Source: DASUAL01 sp035763805 (GTDB lineage Bacteria; Gemmatimonadota; Gemmatimonadetes; Gemmatimonadales; GWC2-71-9). From it: 64,000 bases of DNA. Position numbers and translations under genes: made by a program. Of this stretch, positions 22,372 through 30,770 are shown one piece after another. The stretch spans positions 8,178-72,177 of the forward strand of contig DASUAL010000113.1 in assembly GCA_035763805.1 (NCBI GenBank), in the 5' to 3' direction. Position 1 is the first letter of the stretch. Every line of letters starts with the position of its first letter. Under the pieces are notes generated by a model that searched no databases, had not been told where the DNA came from, and saw only the letters and a list, made by a program, of their open reading frames with translations.

Positions 22372-25242
22372 CTAGAAATCCGAGGCGAACCCGAGATAGA
22401 TCTGTGCACGCCGGGCCGAGCCCGACGGCGGATCGACAAGCGGCTGGGCGAGGCCAAGTCGCACCTGCAGCAGGAAGTCGTAGTTGACGGTGAGGTCGCC
22501 CGCGAGCTCGACCCCCGCGGAAGCCAGCCGGGTGAGGCGTGGCTCGGCGCCCGGAGCCCACGCGTCTCCGACATCGCTGAACGCGTTGAGCCAGAGCCGG
22601 TCGGCGCCGAACGGGAGGTGGCCGAGGGGCCGACCGATCAGCACGAGAGGGAGACGGTACTCGAGCGTCGCCGTCGCCGCGCGTCGACCGCGCAGCTCGT
22701 TCCCGCCGTAGCCGCGCACGGGAAACGAACGCGTGGTGCCGAGGGACTGGCCGAACGTCAGGCCGAGGCTGCCGGAGGAGACGCCGCCGACCTTGAGCAC
22801 CTCGCCGAGCGGCCCCGCAGTCGCCCCTGCCGCGACCCGGACGGCGAGCACGTGGTGCGCGTAGCCGCCGAGTCCCGGGATGCGAGCGTACAGGTTGAGC
22901 CGCGAGCGTACCTCGTTCGAAAAGCGGGCGCTCCCCTGCTCCTCGCGCCGGCGGTACGTCGCCGACCACACGAAGCCGTTCTCGGGGGAGACCGCGAGCG
23001 GCGCGGTCACGACATGGGAAAGCGCGAGGGTCACGGAACCGCCCACCTCGTCCCGGTTCTCGCAGGCCGGGCACACGTCTGCGAGCGCCGTGTCGGGGAT
23101 GGTCGCGAAGCGCGTGCCCTCGAACTCCCCCGCGAAGCGCACGCTCGCGAACGTGCGCCAGCGTCGCGCGACGAACGATACCCCCGCCGCGGCATCCCCG
23201 GTGCGCTCCGACAGCTTCACGCCCGCGCGCACGTCGTCCCACGTGCTGGCAGCGGCCCAGTCGACCACCGGATTGCCGAGCCCGGTCCAGGCGCCGGCGA
23301 ACGAGGCCATGCCACGGAACGGCTCCGGGGCGATGAGGCCCGTGGCGACGTAGACGAAACGCCCCACGACGTCGGTGCCCGCGGTGGCGCCCCCGAAGAA
23401 CCGGCCGGTCGGCCCCGCATCGAAGAACAGCGGCACCCAGAAGTGGGGTCGGAGCGACGGCCACAGGGCGTAGCCGGTCTCCCGCACCGGCGCAGCCGGC
23501 GCGGGTTCGAGCGGCGGCGGCACGTCGGCGGCAATCGCAGCGCCGGCCGAGTCCGCGGACGCGTGCCGTAGCTCCCAGCCGCGCGCCGACAGTGTGGCAT
23601 ACAAGAGCGTGCCATCCGGCAGGGGCGCCGGCGCGCGCGCCCCGAGCGGCTCGGCGGTGAGCGGCTCGGCGCCGGCCGAATCGCGCCAGCGGTAGACCTG
23701 CGGGAACCGCGTCGCGTCGGCGACGAACAGCAGCTCCCCAGCCGGAGTCCACACTGGATCGGTGATCACTCCGCGGGATGCGCGCAACACCACCGCAGCC
23801 TCGGGCGAATCGGCGGGCCAGCGCACGAGCGCCCAGTGGCCGTTCGCGTGGCGGGTCGCCGCGATGGTGCGCCCGTCGGGGGACGGTGCGACCGCCCCCC
23901 ACGTGGCCTGCGCGGGCTCACGAGGGACCGGGATCAGGGGCCGGTTGCCGGCCGGCACCAGCGCGATTGCCGACAGCCGACCACCACCGGCGCGCGGCTC
24001 GACGAGCCGCGCACCGTGCGTCACGCGACGCCACTCGCCTCCGGGTAGCCACCGGTACAGGTCGCTCCGTGCCTGCCAGGGGGACGTCCAGTCGAGCTGC
24101 GCGATCACCAGGGTGTCGCCCAGCCAATCGTAGCTCACGCCGGCGTTCACGCGGTGGTGCCGCAGCACCCGCGACGTGGCGGCGTCGATCACGCGGAGCT
24201 CGCGTGCGCCCTTGCCGTCGTCGCGCAGATACGCGATGCGCCGGCCGTCCGGCGCCGCCCGGGGCACGGGCGGACTTCGCAGCGCGCCGTCGAGGACCCG
24301 GGCGGCAGCCGCGGGTGAGCCCGGTTCCGGCAAGGGCCGCGTTCCCTTGGGCCATTCCTCCTGGAGCGCCCGCCCGGGCGCAACCCGATGGATCTGCCGA
24401 CCGACGCGATACGGAATCAGCTGCCCGGCCGTCGCCTCGACGAACCGCGGCACCACGGAATCCCCTTCCGCGCGCGCCAGATAGTCGAAGAAGCGGCCGC
24501 CGTACGCGTAGGGCACGAGGCCGTTGGCCCAGCGCGTGAAGAACACCGCCTCCCACGGCCCGCGGGAGGTGCCGGCGACACCGTCGGCCGCGAGCACTTG
24601 GGTGTGCAGGCTTCCCTTGACGCGGCCGGCGTTCGTCAGCTTCGACTCGTAGTGCGTCGCGAGCCCCTCGATCACCCAGCTCGGCTGGTACTGGTTCGGG
24701 AACAGCCCCGGGACGCGGCCGAAGACGGCCTGCAGGGTTCCCCACAAACCACGGGCACGGTCCAGGTGGAAGACGTGCGTCAGCTCGTGCGTCGTGACCA
24801 GCCGCAGCCAACTGTCGTAGTGTTGCAGCCCGGGCTCGGTCGCGGGCGGCGGCAGGAACAGGTAGATACGGCTCGAAGGAAACACCAGTGTCGCGCCATT
24901 CGCGGCGTCCACGTCGTCCACGAGCGCGACATCCACCGTCTGGCGCGGCGGCCGCAGCTCGGCGGCGAGGCGGTCGTATGCACGCTCCGCCTCGCGCGCC
25001 GCGACATTGGCCACGCCACGGTACGTCTCGCGAAAGTGAATCCGGAAGTGAGACGTGTGCAGGGTGCGCCAGCTGCCCGACGGATCAATCTGGGCTTCGG
25101 CTCGCCCGGCGAGCAGGAGGAGCAGGAGAATGCGGAATGCGGAATGGGGAATGCGGAATTGCAGGGGAAGGTCGTTCGCTTTGCGACGCCCGCCTTTACC
25201 TTCCGCATTCCGCACTCCGCATTCCGCACTCCGCATCGTCAC
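22372..25242 (-). CDS. Metallopeptidase / beta-propeller / outer-membrane beta-barrel fusion
   Basis: 956 aa. After a signal peptide (core LLLLLLAGRAEA|Q, residues 39-51) comes a gluzincin-like peptidase domain with HELTH (152-156) and a downstream Glu192 in WVIEGLATHYE. A WD40/TolB-like propeller follows (about 330-600; repeats such as SPDGRTIAATRHANGHWALVRW). The C-terminal domain of about 330 aa has alternating strands and ends in Phe (YLGFASDF), typical of an outer-membrane barrel. The start is the GTG overlapping the amidase stop (GTGA). Residues 2-14 and 28-38 are encoded by the arms of repeat array B. Confidence 0.82.
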   Translation of the reverse strand: MTMRSAECGVRNAEGKGGRRKANDLPLQFRIPHSAFRILLLLLLAGRAEAQIDPSGSWRTLHTSHFRIHFRETYRGVANVAAREAERAYDRLAAELRPPRQTVDVALVDDVDAANGATLVFPSSRIYLFLPPPATEPGLQHYDSWLRLVTTHELTHVFHLDRARGLWGTLQAVFGRVPGLFPNQYQPSWVIEGLATHYESKLTNAGRVKGSLHTQVLAADGVAGTSRGPWEAVFFTRWANGLVPYAYGGRFFDYLARAEGDSVVPRFVEATAGQLIPYRVGRQIHRVAPGRALQEEWPKGTRPLPEPGSPAAAARVLDGALRSPPVPRAAPDGRRIAYLRDDGKGARELRVIDAATSRVLRHHRVNAGVSYDWLGDTLVIAQLDWTSPWQARSDLYRWLPGGEWRRVTHGARLVEPRAGGGRLSAIALVPAGNRPLIPVPREPAQATWGAVAPSPDGRTIAATRHANGHWALVRWPADSPEAAVVLRASRGVITDPVWTPAGELLFVADATRFPQVYRWRDSAGAEPLTAEPLGARAPAPLPDGTLLYATLSARGWELRHASADSAGAAIAADVPPPLEPAPAAPVRETGYALWPSLRPHFWVPLFFDAGPTGRFFGGATAGTDVVGRFVYVATGLIAPEPFRGMASFAGAWTGLGNPVVDWAAASTWDDVRAGVKLSERTGDAAAGVSFVARRWRTFASVRFAGEFEGTRFATIPDTALADVCPACENRDEVGGSVTLALSHVVTAPLAVSPENGFVWSATYRRREEQGSARFSNEVRSRLNLYARIPGLGGYAHHVLAVRVAAGATAGPLGEVLKVGGVSSGSLGLTFGQSLGTTRSFPVRGYGGNELRGRRAATATLEYRLPLVLIGRPLGHLPFGADRLWLNAFSDVGDAWAPGAEPRLTRLASAGVELAGDLTVNYDFLLQVRLGLAQPLVDPPSGSARRAQIYLGFASDF
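25128..25238. repeat. Heptad-period inverted-repeat array B (inside a coding region)
   Basis: The left arm 25128-25162 has GGAATGC units (one GGAATGG). The right arm 25201-25238 has the inverse CATTCCG/CACTCCG units. The arms are 38 bp apart. It lies wholly within the first 38 codons of the metallopeptidase fusion, between the GTG start and the hydrophobic core of the signal peptide, and keeps the frame open. Confidence 0.85.
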
Positions 25243-27128
25243 GGCTCCAGTGCACGCTGGCGCAAGAAGCTCTCAATGCCTCGAACGGTCCCACGGGCGT
25301 ACCGCCACTGTCCGTCCTCGGAACGCAGCATCGCCTCCTGTTCCGGCATCATGATGAAGAGCCCCTCCGTGAGCGCCGCCGGCATCCACGTCGGGCGTGC
25401 CAGGGCGTAGTCCCCCCGCCCCATGCCGAGGTCGCGTACGCCGAGCTCCGCAACCAGGGCGCGATCGAGCTCGCGGGCCAGCGCGGCACTCCGCGGATGG
25501 AAGTAATAGACGCTCACGCCATTGTTCACGAACGGGTTCACACCATCGGGAAGCGCGTTGGCGTGGATCGAGACGAGCACGTCAGCGTTGTGCAGCTCGG
25601 CGAAGCGAGTCCGCGGGTACAAGTCGATCGCCATCGAATCGGTGCGCGTGAGGAGGACCGTTGCGCCAGCCTTCTCGAGCAGCGTCTTGGCCTTATGGGC
25701 GACGGCAAGGGTCGCGACGGGCTCCCACAGCCCGGTTGGGCCCTTAGCACCCACCGGAGGATGGCCCGGGTCGAGCACGATGGTGCGCCCACGCAATGGA
25801 CGGGCGCGATGGATCACGGGTGGGCGGCGGATCTCGAGTAGGAGGTCGCGCCCCTCGAACCGGGCGCGGTAGCCCCACACGCGTCGTGTCAACCTCACGG
25901 TGATCGTCAACTCGTCCGCCGCCGGTTGGGCGTAGCTCATCCGGGCGACCAGGGAATCCGTGCCGCCGTACTGCATCCAATTGATGTCCGACCCGGCGCC
26001 GTAGATGCGCAGCGCAAGGCCCCGCTCCTGCTCGGTGACCTGGAACGGGAGCTTCGCCGGGAGCGGCACTCGCAACGTCACCGACGCCGGTCCCGGCTCC
26101 AGCCGGACCGAGCGGACGACACCGCCCGGCGGGGGCGTGCCTGCAGGAAGCGGGATTACCTCGTCCGCGTTCACCCACGCCACGGCGTCGCGTGAGAGCT
26201 GCAGCCGGGCCTGATCGTTCCAGCGCCCCGAGAGGACAGCCGTCGTGCCGGTCGGAAAAAACCAGTTGTAGGTGCCGCCCGGCACTGCTTTGCCCGCCGT
26301 CAAGCTGTCCGTGGTCCCGGTGCGCGCGGTGTCGTCGTTCAATACGACGACGGTGGGGAACGCCATGTCCAAGAGGCTCACACTCAGCGGCCACCGGGCG
26401 GTCGCGGTGTCCGCTCCCACGATAGCCTCGAGTGTCGCGCAGGCAGTCCGGCCATCGGCGCATAGTGACGCGGCGGGAAGCCACCCGACGTAGCGGTCGG
26501 GGGCGGGCGGCAGGCGGTACGCCGCCACGGTCGTGGCGAACGCGCGCACACCCCACGCCGGCTCGGCGGGGAGGGTGTCGGGAACGAGGGGAATGACGGA
26601 TCCCCACGGCAGCCGCAGCCCCACCGTTGCGCCGGGCGCCGCCTGCACTGAGAGTCGGATGCCCTCTCCAGCGGGCACCGCGACGACGCCCGCGGGCGCG
26701 AAGCTCGTGGTATCGATCCACGCGGCGCGTCCCTCAGGCGGCCGAAACCGCGGCGCCATGGGCGCCGCGAAGATCTGCACGATGGAATCACCCGCGTCGC
26801 GGGCGACGAGACGGAATAACGCCACCGTGTCGTCAGGGAGCGGTACCCAAGCGATCCAGGCGCCATTGGGCAGGACGGGCACCGGCACCCCGTTGACGGT
26901 GAGGCTCCTCCGGCCCGCACCGCCTGCCACCGCCCCGAACAGGAACGACGAGTCCCGCGCCGCGATGGTGTCGGTCGGGGCAGGATACACGACGTTGACC
27001 TGCAGCGACGCTTCCGAGGAGGCGGGGACAGGGGCGGGGACCACCCGGGAGCGCGCGCTCGCGCACGCGGTCGCGAACACCAACATCACTATCACGACGA
27101 GTAGTCGCACAGGTGCGCAAGCTAGCAT
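25239..27128 (-). CDS. Lipoprotein N-acetylmuramoyl-L-alanine amidase
   Basis: 629 aa. A lipoprotein signal (MLACAPVRLLVVIVMLVFATAC) is followed by a long beta-rich region of unknown fold and a C-terminal Amidase_3 domain. The domain carries VLDPGHPP (zinc His), a Glu in GLWEPV, VSIHANALPDG (zinc His) and a late Glu in LTEGLFIMMP. It cleaves the amide between MurNAc and the stem peptide. The start at 27128 is preferred because it begins the signal peptide. It is divergent from the FHA/kinase operon across 72 bp and overlaps the next gene as GTGA. Confidence 0.88.
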   Translation of the reverse strand: MLACAPVRLLVVIVMLVFATACASARSRVVPAPVPASSEASLQVNVVYPAPTDTIAARDSSFLFGAVAGGAGRRSLTVNGVPVPVLPNGAWIAWVPLPDDTVALFRLVARDAGDSIVQIFAAPMAPRFRPPEGRAAWIDTTSFAPAGVVAVPAGEGIRLSVQAAPGATVGLRLPWGSVIPLVPDTLPAEPAWGVRAFATTVAAYRLPPAPDRYVGWLPAASLCADGRTACATLEAIVGADTATARWPLSVSLLDMAFPTVVVLNDDTARTGTTDSLTAGKAVPGGTYNWFFPTGTTAVLSGRWNDQARLQLSRDAVAWVNADEVIPLPAGTPPPGGVVRSVRLEPGPASVTLRVPLPAKLPFQVTEQERGLALRIYGAGSDINWMQYGGTDSLVARMSYAQPAADELTITVRLTRRVWGYRARFEGRDLLLEIRRPPVIHRARPLRGRTIVLDPGHPPVGAKGPTGLWEPVATLAVAHKAKTLLEKAGATVLLTRTDSMAIDLYPRTRFAELHNADVLVSIHANALPDGVNPFVNNGVSVYYFHPRSAALARELDRALVAELGVRDLGMGRGDYALARPTWMPAALTEGLFIMMPEQEAMLRSEDGQWRYARGTVRGIESFLRQRALEP

Positions 27129-27200
27129 CGGGTCTTTCAGCCCGTCAATTTGCCGAATAGATTGGCACACAACTTCGCGCCCTGTGGAGCACCTCCTGAA

Positions 27201-28238
27201 GTGACCTCCTGCGCCTACTGCGGCCGCGACAATGACCCCGGCGCGCACTACTGCATGGATTGTGGGAAACCCATGGGCAAGTCCACGGGGCTGCAAGCCG
27301 TAGCGGGCGGTTCGATGCCGGGGACCCGCGTTGCGGCTTCGCCCGCGCTCGCGGCCGCGCGGCCTGAGGCGCTCGCCTGCCCGTTCTGTGGCCAGCGGGC
27401 GAACCGTCTCCTGCCGTTCTGTCCCCATTGCGGCCGACGGTTGACGGCTCCCGGCTCCGGGCCGCGCTGCGCGCGCTGTGGATCACCGGTAGGGACCGGC
27501 ATCCGTTTTTGCGCCACCTGCGGAGCGCCGGTCGTCGAGCCGACGCCGCCGCGCGCCCCGGCTGCGATGCCTGCGGGGGCGCGCACCGGGGCCGCAATCG
27601 TACTGGTGTTGCTCGACGATACCGGCAAGCCAAAGCAGCGCTTCGAGCGCCGCGCCGCGGACACGACGATCGGCCGACAGGACGGCGACATCCGCTTTCC
27701 GGACGACGTGTTCCTGTCGCCGCTCCATGCCAAGATCTGGTGGGAGCAGGACGCGCTCGTCGTGCGGGACCTCGGCAGCCGCAACGGGACGTGGGTGTTC
27801 CTCGAGGCGCCGCACCGCCTGGTGGACGGCGATCTCCTGCTGGTCGGCTCACAGGTGATCCGGTTCCGACGCCTCGGCTACCCCGGGCCGCATCCCCCGG
27901 ACGCCGACGCGACCAAGCGGATGGGGAGCCTGATCCCGAGCGCCGACATCGCGAGCCTCACGCAGCTGCGCTCTGACGGGAGCGCGCGCGATGTGATCCA
28001 GCTGTCACCCGGCCGCGACCTCGTCATCGGCCGGGAGCAGGGCGATTGGATCTTCCCCTACGACCCGTCGATGAGCGCGCGCCACGCGACTGTGCGGTCC
28101 GAGGACGCCGACTTCGTGGTCGTGGACGCGAACAGCCGCAACGGGATCGCGCTTGCGGCGCGTGGAGACATCTCGCTGCGGCACAATTCCCGGATCTTGG
28201 TGGGCGACAAGCTCCTGCGGATCGAGATCCCGGCGTGA
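27201..28238 (+). CDS. Zinc-ribbon protein with two FHA domains
   Basis: 345 aa. Three double-Cys zinc ribbons occupy the first 110 residues (CAYC/CMDC, CPFC/CPHC, CARC/CATC). FHA domain 1 (TTIGRQDGDIRFPDD...SPLHAKI...DLGSRNGTW) and FHA domain 2 (LVIGREQGDWIF...SARHATV...DANSRNGIA) follow. FHA domains bind phosphothreonine, so it is likely a substrate or adaptor of the kinase encoded next. The GTG at 27201 has GGAG upstream. Its stop overlaps the kinase start (GTGA). Confidence 0.9.
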   Translation: MTSCAYCGRDNDPGAHYCMDCGKPMGKSTGLQAVAGGSMPGTRVAASPALAAARPEALACPFCGQRANRLLPFCPHCGRRLTAPGSGPRCARCGSPVGTGIRFCATCGAPVVEPTPPRAPAAMPAGARTGAAIVLVLLDDTGKPKQRFERRAADTTIGRQDGDIRFPDDVFLSPLHAKIWWEQDALVVRDLGSRNGTWVFLEAPHRLVDGDLLLVGSQVIRFRRLGYPGPHPPDADATKRMGSLIPSADIASLTQLRSDGSARDVIQLSPGRDLVIGREQGDWIFPYDPSMSARHATVRSEDADFVVVDANSRNGIALAARGDISLRHNSRILVGDKLLRIEIPA

Positions 28239-29734
28239 AAATCTGCCCCGTGTGCTCCACCGAATACCTCGACGACGTCCGGTTCTGCCAAAACGACGGG
28301 CAGACGCTGCGCGCGGCCTCGCCCGCGCACGACCTGGTCGGCCAGGTGGTGGCCGACCGGTACCACGTGGTCAAGAAGCTCGGCGAGGGCGGGATGGGTC
28401 AGGTGTACCTCGCCGAGCACGTCAAGATGGGACGCAAGAGCGCCATCAAGGTGATGAACCCCTCGCTGGTGCACGACCCGGACGCCCTGGCACGCTTCAA
28501 CCGCGAGGCCGCGAACGCAAGCCGCATCACACACACCAACGTCTGCGCGATCTACGACTTCGGCGAGACATCCGAGGGGCTCGTGTACCTCGCGATGGAG
28601 TTCATCGAGGGTGAGCCGCTCACGGACGTGCTGGAGCGCGAGGGAGCGCTGCCGATCCCCCGCGCCGTCGGCATCTTCGTCCAGGTGGCGGACGCGCTTC
28701 AGGCGGCGCACGATCTCGGCATCGTGCACCGCGACTTGAAGCCCGACAACATCATGCTGACGCGCGGGCGCGACGGATCCGACGTCGTGAAGGTCGTGGA
28801 TTTCGGAATCGCCAAGGCCGTGGGCGGCGACGATACTCAGAAGGTGACGAAGACGGGCCTCGTGGTCGGGACGCCCGAGTTCATGAGCCCGGAGCAGCTC
28901 TCCGGCGACGCGGTCGACGGCCGGAGCGACATTTACTCGCTCGCCCTCGTGTTGTTCAAGATGCTCACCGGAAGGCTGCCGTTCGAGGCAACGACCGTAC
29001 AGGAGACGATGATCAAGCGCCTTACGGACGAGCCGCTGGCGCTCCGCGCGGCGCGGCCCGACCTGCGCTTCCCGCCGGGCCTGCAGGAGACGATCGACGC
29101 GGCGCTCACGCGCACCCGTGTGGAGCGGTATCAGTCGGCCGTCAAGTTCGCGAACGACGTCGCGAGCATCGTCGGTGTGCAGCGCGGCGTCGGGTCCCCC
29201 GCCTCCCTACCCCCGACCCGAGCGGATCAAGAACAGACGCAGCTGCTCGACGCGCCGCCGCCACGGAGGCGCTCGCTGGTGCCGATCATTGTGGGAGCCG
29301 TGGTGGTGCTGGGAGGGGGCGGCGCCGCCGTCGCCGTGTTTGGCGGGGGGAGCGGGACCGGCGGCGCCGTTCGTTCCGACACCGCGAAACCAGAGACCGT
29401 CCACAAGCGTCTGGACACGGCGTCGCGGCGCTTCCCCCCGAATCCCGCGCCGGCCCGCACACGGGCCTCCGGGATTGACCCCGCCAAGGCGGGAGCCATG
29501 CTAGACGCCCTGATCGAGCGGCCGACGGCCGTGATTCTCGATTCCGCGCAACTGATCTTCGACACTCCCGGCGTCGGCGTGCGGGACCGCGCGTTCGCAG
29601 CGTGCCTGCTCGCGCAGGCGTACCACAGCCAAGACGAGGCCGCCAGCGCGCTCCGGTGGGCGAAAGAGGGACTGCAGCTGAACCCCAATCTGCGATCCTG
29701 CCAGGCCATCGTGCAGGCCCTCGGTGAGCCGTAG
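28235..29734 (+). CDS. Zinc-ribbon Ser/Thr protein kinase
   Basis: 499 aa. A Cys motif at the N-terminus (MKICPVCSTEYLDDVRFC) precedes a Hanks-type kinase: GEGGMGQVYLAE, Lys in AIKVMN, VHRDLKPDNIM, DFGIAK, GTPEFMSPEQ. After it come a single transmembrane helix (SLVPIIVGAVVVLGGGGAAV) and a C-terminal extracytoplasmic region resembling one or two TPR units (RDRAFAACLLAQAYHSQDEAASAL). It is the writer of the four-gene phospho-signalling operon. Confidence 0.93.
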   Translation: MKICPVCSTEYLDDVRFCQNDGQTLRAASPAHDLVGQVVADRYHVVKKLGEGGMGQVYLAEHVKMGRKSAIKVMNPSLVHDPDALARFNREAANASRITHTNVCAIYDFGETSEGLVYLAMEFIEGEPLTDVLEREGALPIPRAVGIFVQVADALQAAHDLGIVHRDLKPDNIMLTRGRDGSDVVKVVDFGIAKAVGGDDTQKVTKTGLVVGTPEFMSPEQLSGDAVDGRSDIYSLALVLFKMLTGRLPFEATTVQETMIKRLTDEPLALRAARPDLRFPPGLQETIDAALTRTRVERYQSAVKFANDVASIVGVQRGVGSPASLPPTRADQEQTQLLDAPPPRRRSLVPIIVGAVVVLGGGGAAVAVFGGGSGTGGAVRSDTAKPETVHKRLDTASRRFPPNPAPARTRASGIDPAKAGAMLDALIERPTAVILDSAQLIFDTPGVGVRDRAFAACLLAQAYHSQDEAASALRWAKEGLQLNPNLRSCQAIVQALGEP

Positions 29735-29738
29735 GTCG

Positions 29739-30770
29739 ATGTTCAGACGCTCCTCGCGGCCCGTCCGGATTCAGGTCTTCGCCAGGACCGACCGCGGCAA
29801 GACGCGGGATCATAACGAGGATCGCTTCCTCGTCGCGGACCTGACGCGTCGGGACGCCTCGCTGCTGCCGTCGGTGCGCGAGCACGATGTGGGCGAGCGG
29901 GGGTCGCTGTTCATCGTGGCCGACGGGATGGGCGGTGCCGCGGCGGGCGAGCTCGCGAGCGAGATGGCCACCCAGAACATCTACGAGCAGATGGTCCGTT
30001 TGTGGGGCGGCGAGAAGGAAGCGACGCCGCAGCGCTTCGCCTACCGCCTGAAGGAGGCAGTCGAGGTCGCGAACAGCCACATTCACGCGTACGCGAAGGC
30101 CCACCCCGAGGTGCGGGGCATGGGCACGACGACGACCGCCGTCGGCGTCCTGGGCGATCAGGTGTATCTCACGCAGGTGGGCGACAGCCGCGCCTACCTC
30201 ATCCGACAGCGCCGGGCCCACCAGCTCACCAAGGACCAGTCGCTGATGCAGCGGTTGGTGGAAGCGGGCGAGCTCACAGAGGAGGAAGCCGCGAAGAGCG
30301 AGCGACGCAACATCATCCTCCAGGCCCTAGGCCCGGACCCGAAGGTGAGGGTGGATCTCACTTTCCAGGAGCTTCGCCGGGGCGACTTGCTCGTGCTCTG
30401 CTCCGATGGCCTCTCCGGCCAGGTGACGAAGGAGGAGATCGCCGAGATCGCGAGCCGCGAGCGGGATCTGGGGGCGGCCTGCGACCGGCTCATCGCGCTC
30501 GCCAACGAGCGTGGCGGGCCCGACAACATCACCGTCGTCATCGCGCGGTTCGACGGCGACGGCCTGCGCTCACCTGCGGACGACGCTCAAGTCGGCCACC
30601 AGGTCTATCCTCTCATCGACACCGAGACGAGCACCGAGCCGGTGCCGGTGTACCGCGGCAGCCGCCCGCCCGTGTCCACCAAAGCGGGGCGTTGGCGCGT
30701 GGTCGCGGCGGCACTGCTCGCCGCCGCGGCGCTCGCCGTCGCCCTCTACGTCGCGACCCGGAGCCCGTGA
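29739..30770 (+). CDS. PP2C-type Ser/Thr phosphatase, tail-anchored
   Basis: 343 aa. PPM-family motifs are in order: TRDHNEDRF, FIVADGMGGAAAGELAS, GMGTTTTAV, VGDSRAYLI, LCSDGLSGQV and GGPDNITVV, so all metal-binding Asp residues are present. A C-terminal transmembrane helix (VVAAALLAAAALAVALYV) ends the protein four residues later. It should reverse phosphorylation by the upstream kinase. The ATG at 29739 is chosen; a GTG at 29724 inside the kinase gene would add five residues. Confidence 0.93.
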   Translation: MFRRSSRPVRIQVFARTDRGKTRDHNEDRFLVADLTRRDASLLPSVREHDVGERGSLFIVADGMGGAAAGELASEMATQNIYEQMVRLWGGEKEATPQRFAYRLKEAVEVANSHIHAYAKAHPEVRGMGTTTTAVGVLGDQVYLTQVGDSRAYLIRQRRAHQLTKDQSLMQRLVEAGELTEEEAAKSERRNIILQALGPDPKVRVDLTFQELRRGDLLVLCSDGLSGQVTKEEIAEIASRERDLGAACDRLIALANERGGPDNITVVIARFDGDGLRSPADDAQVGHQVYPLIDTETSTEPVPVYRGSRPPVSTKAGRWRVVAAALLAAAALAVALYVATRSP

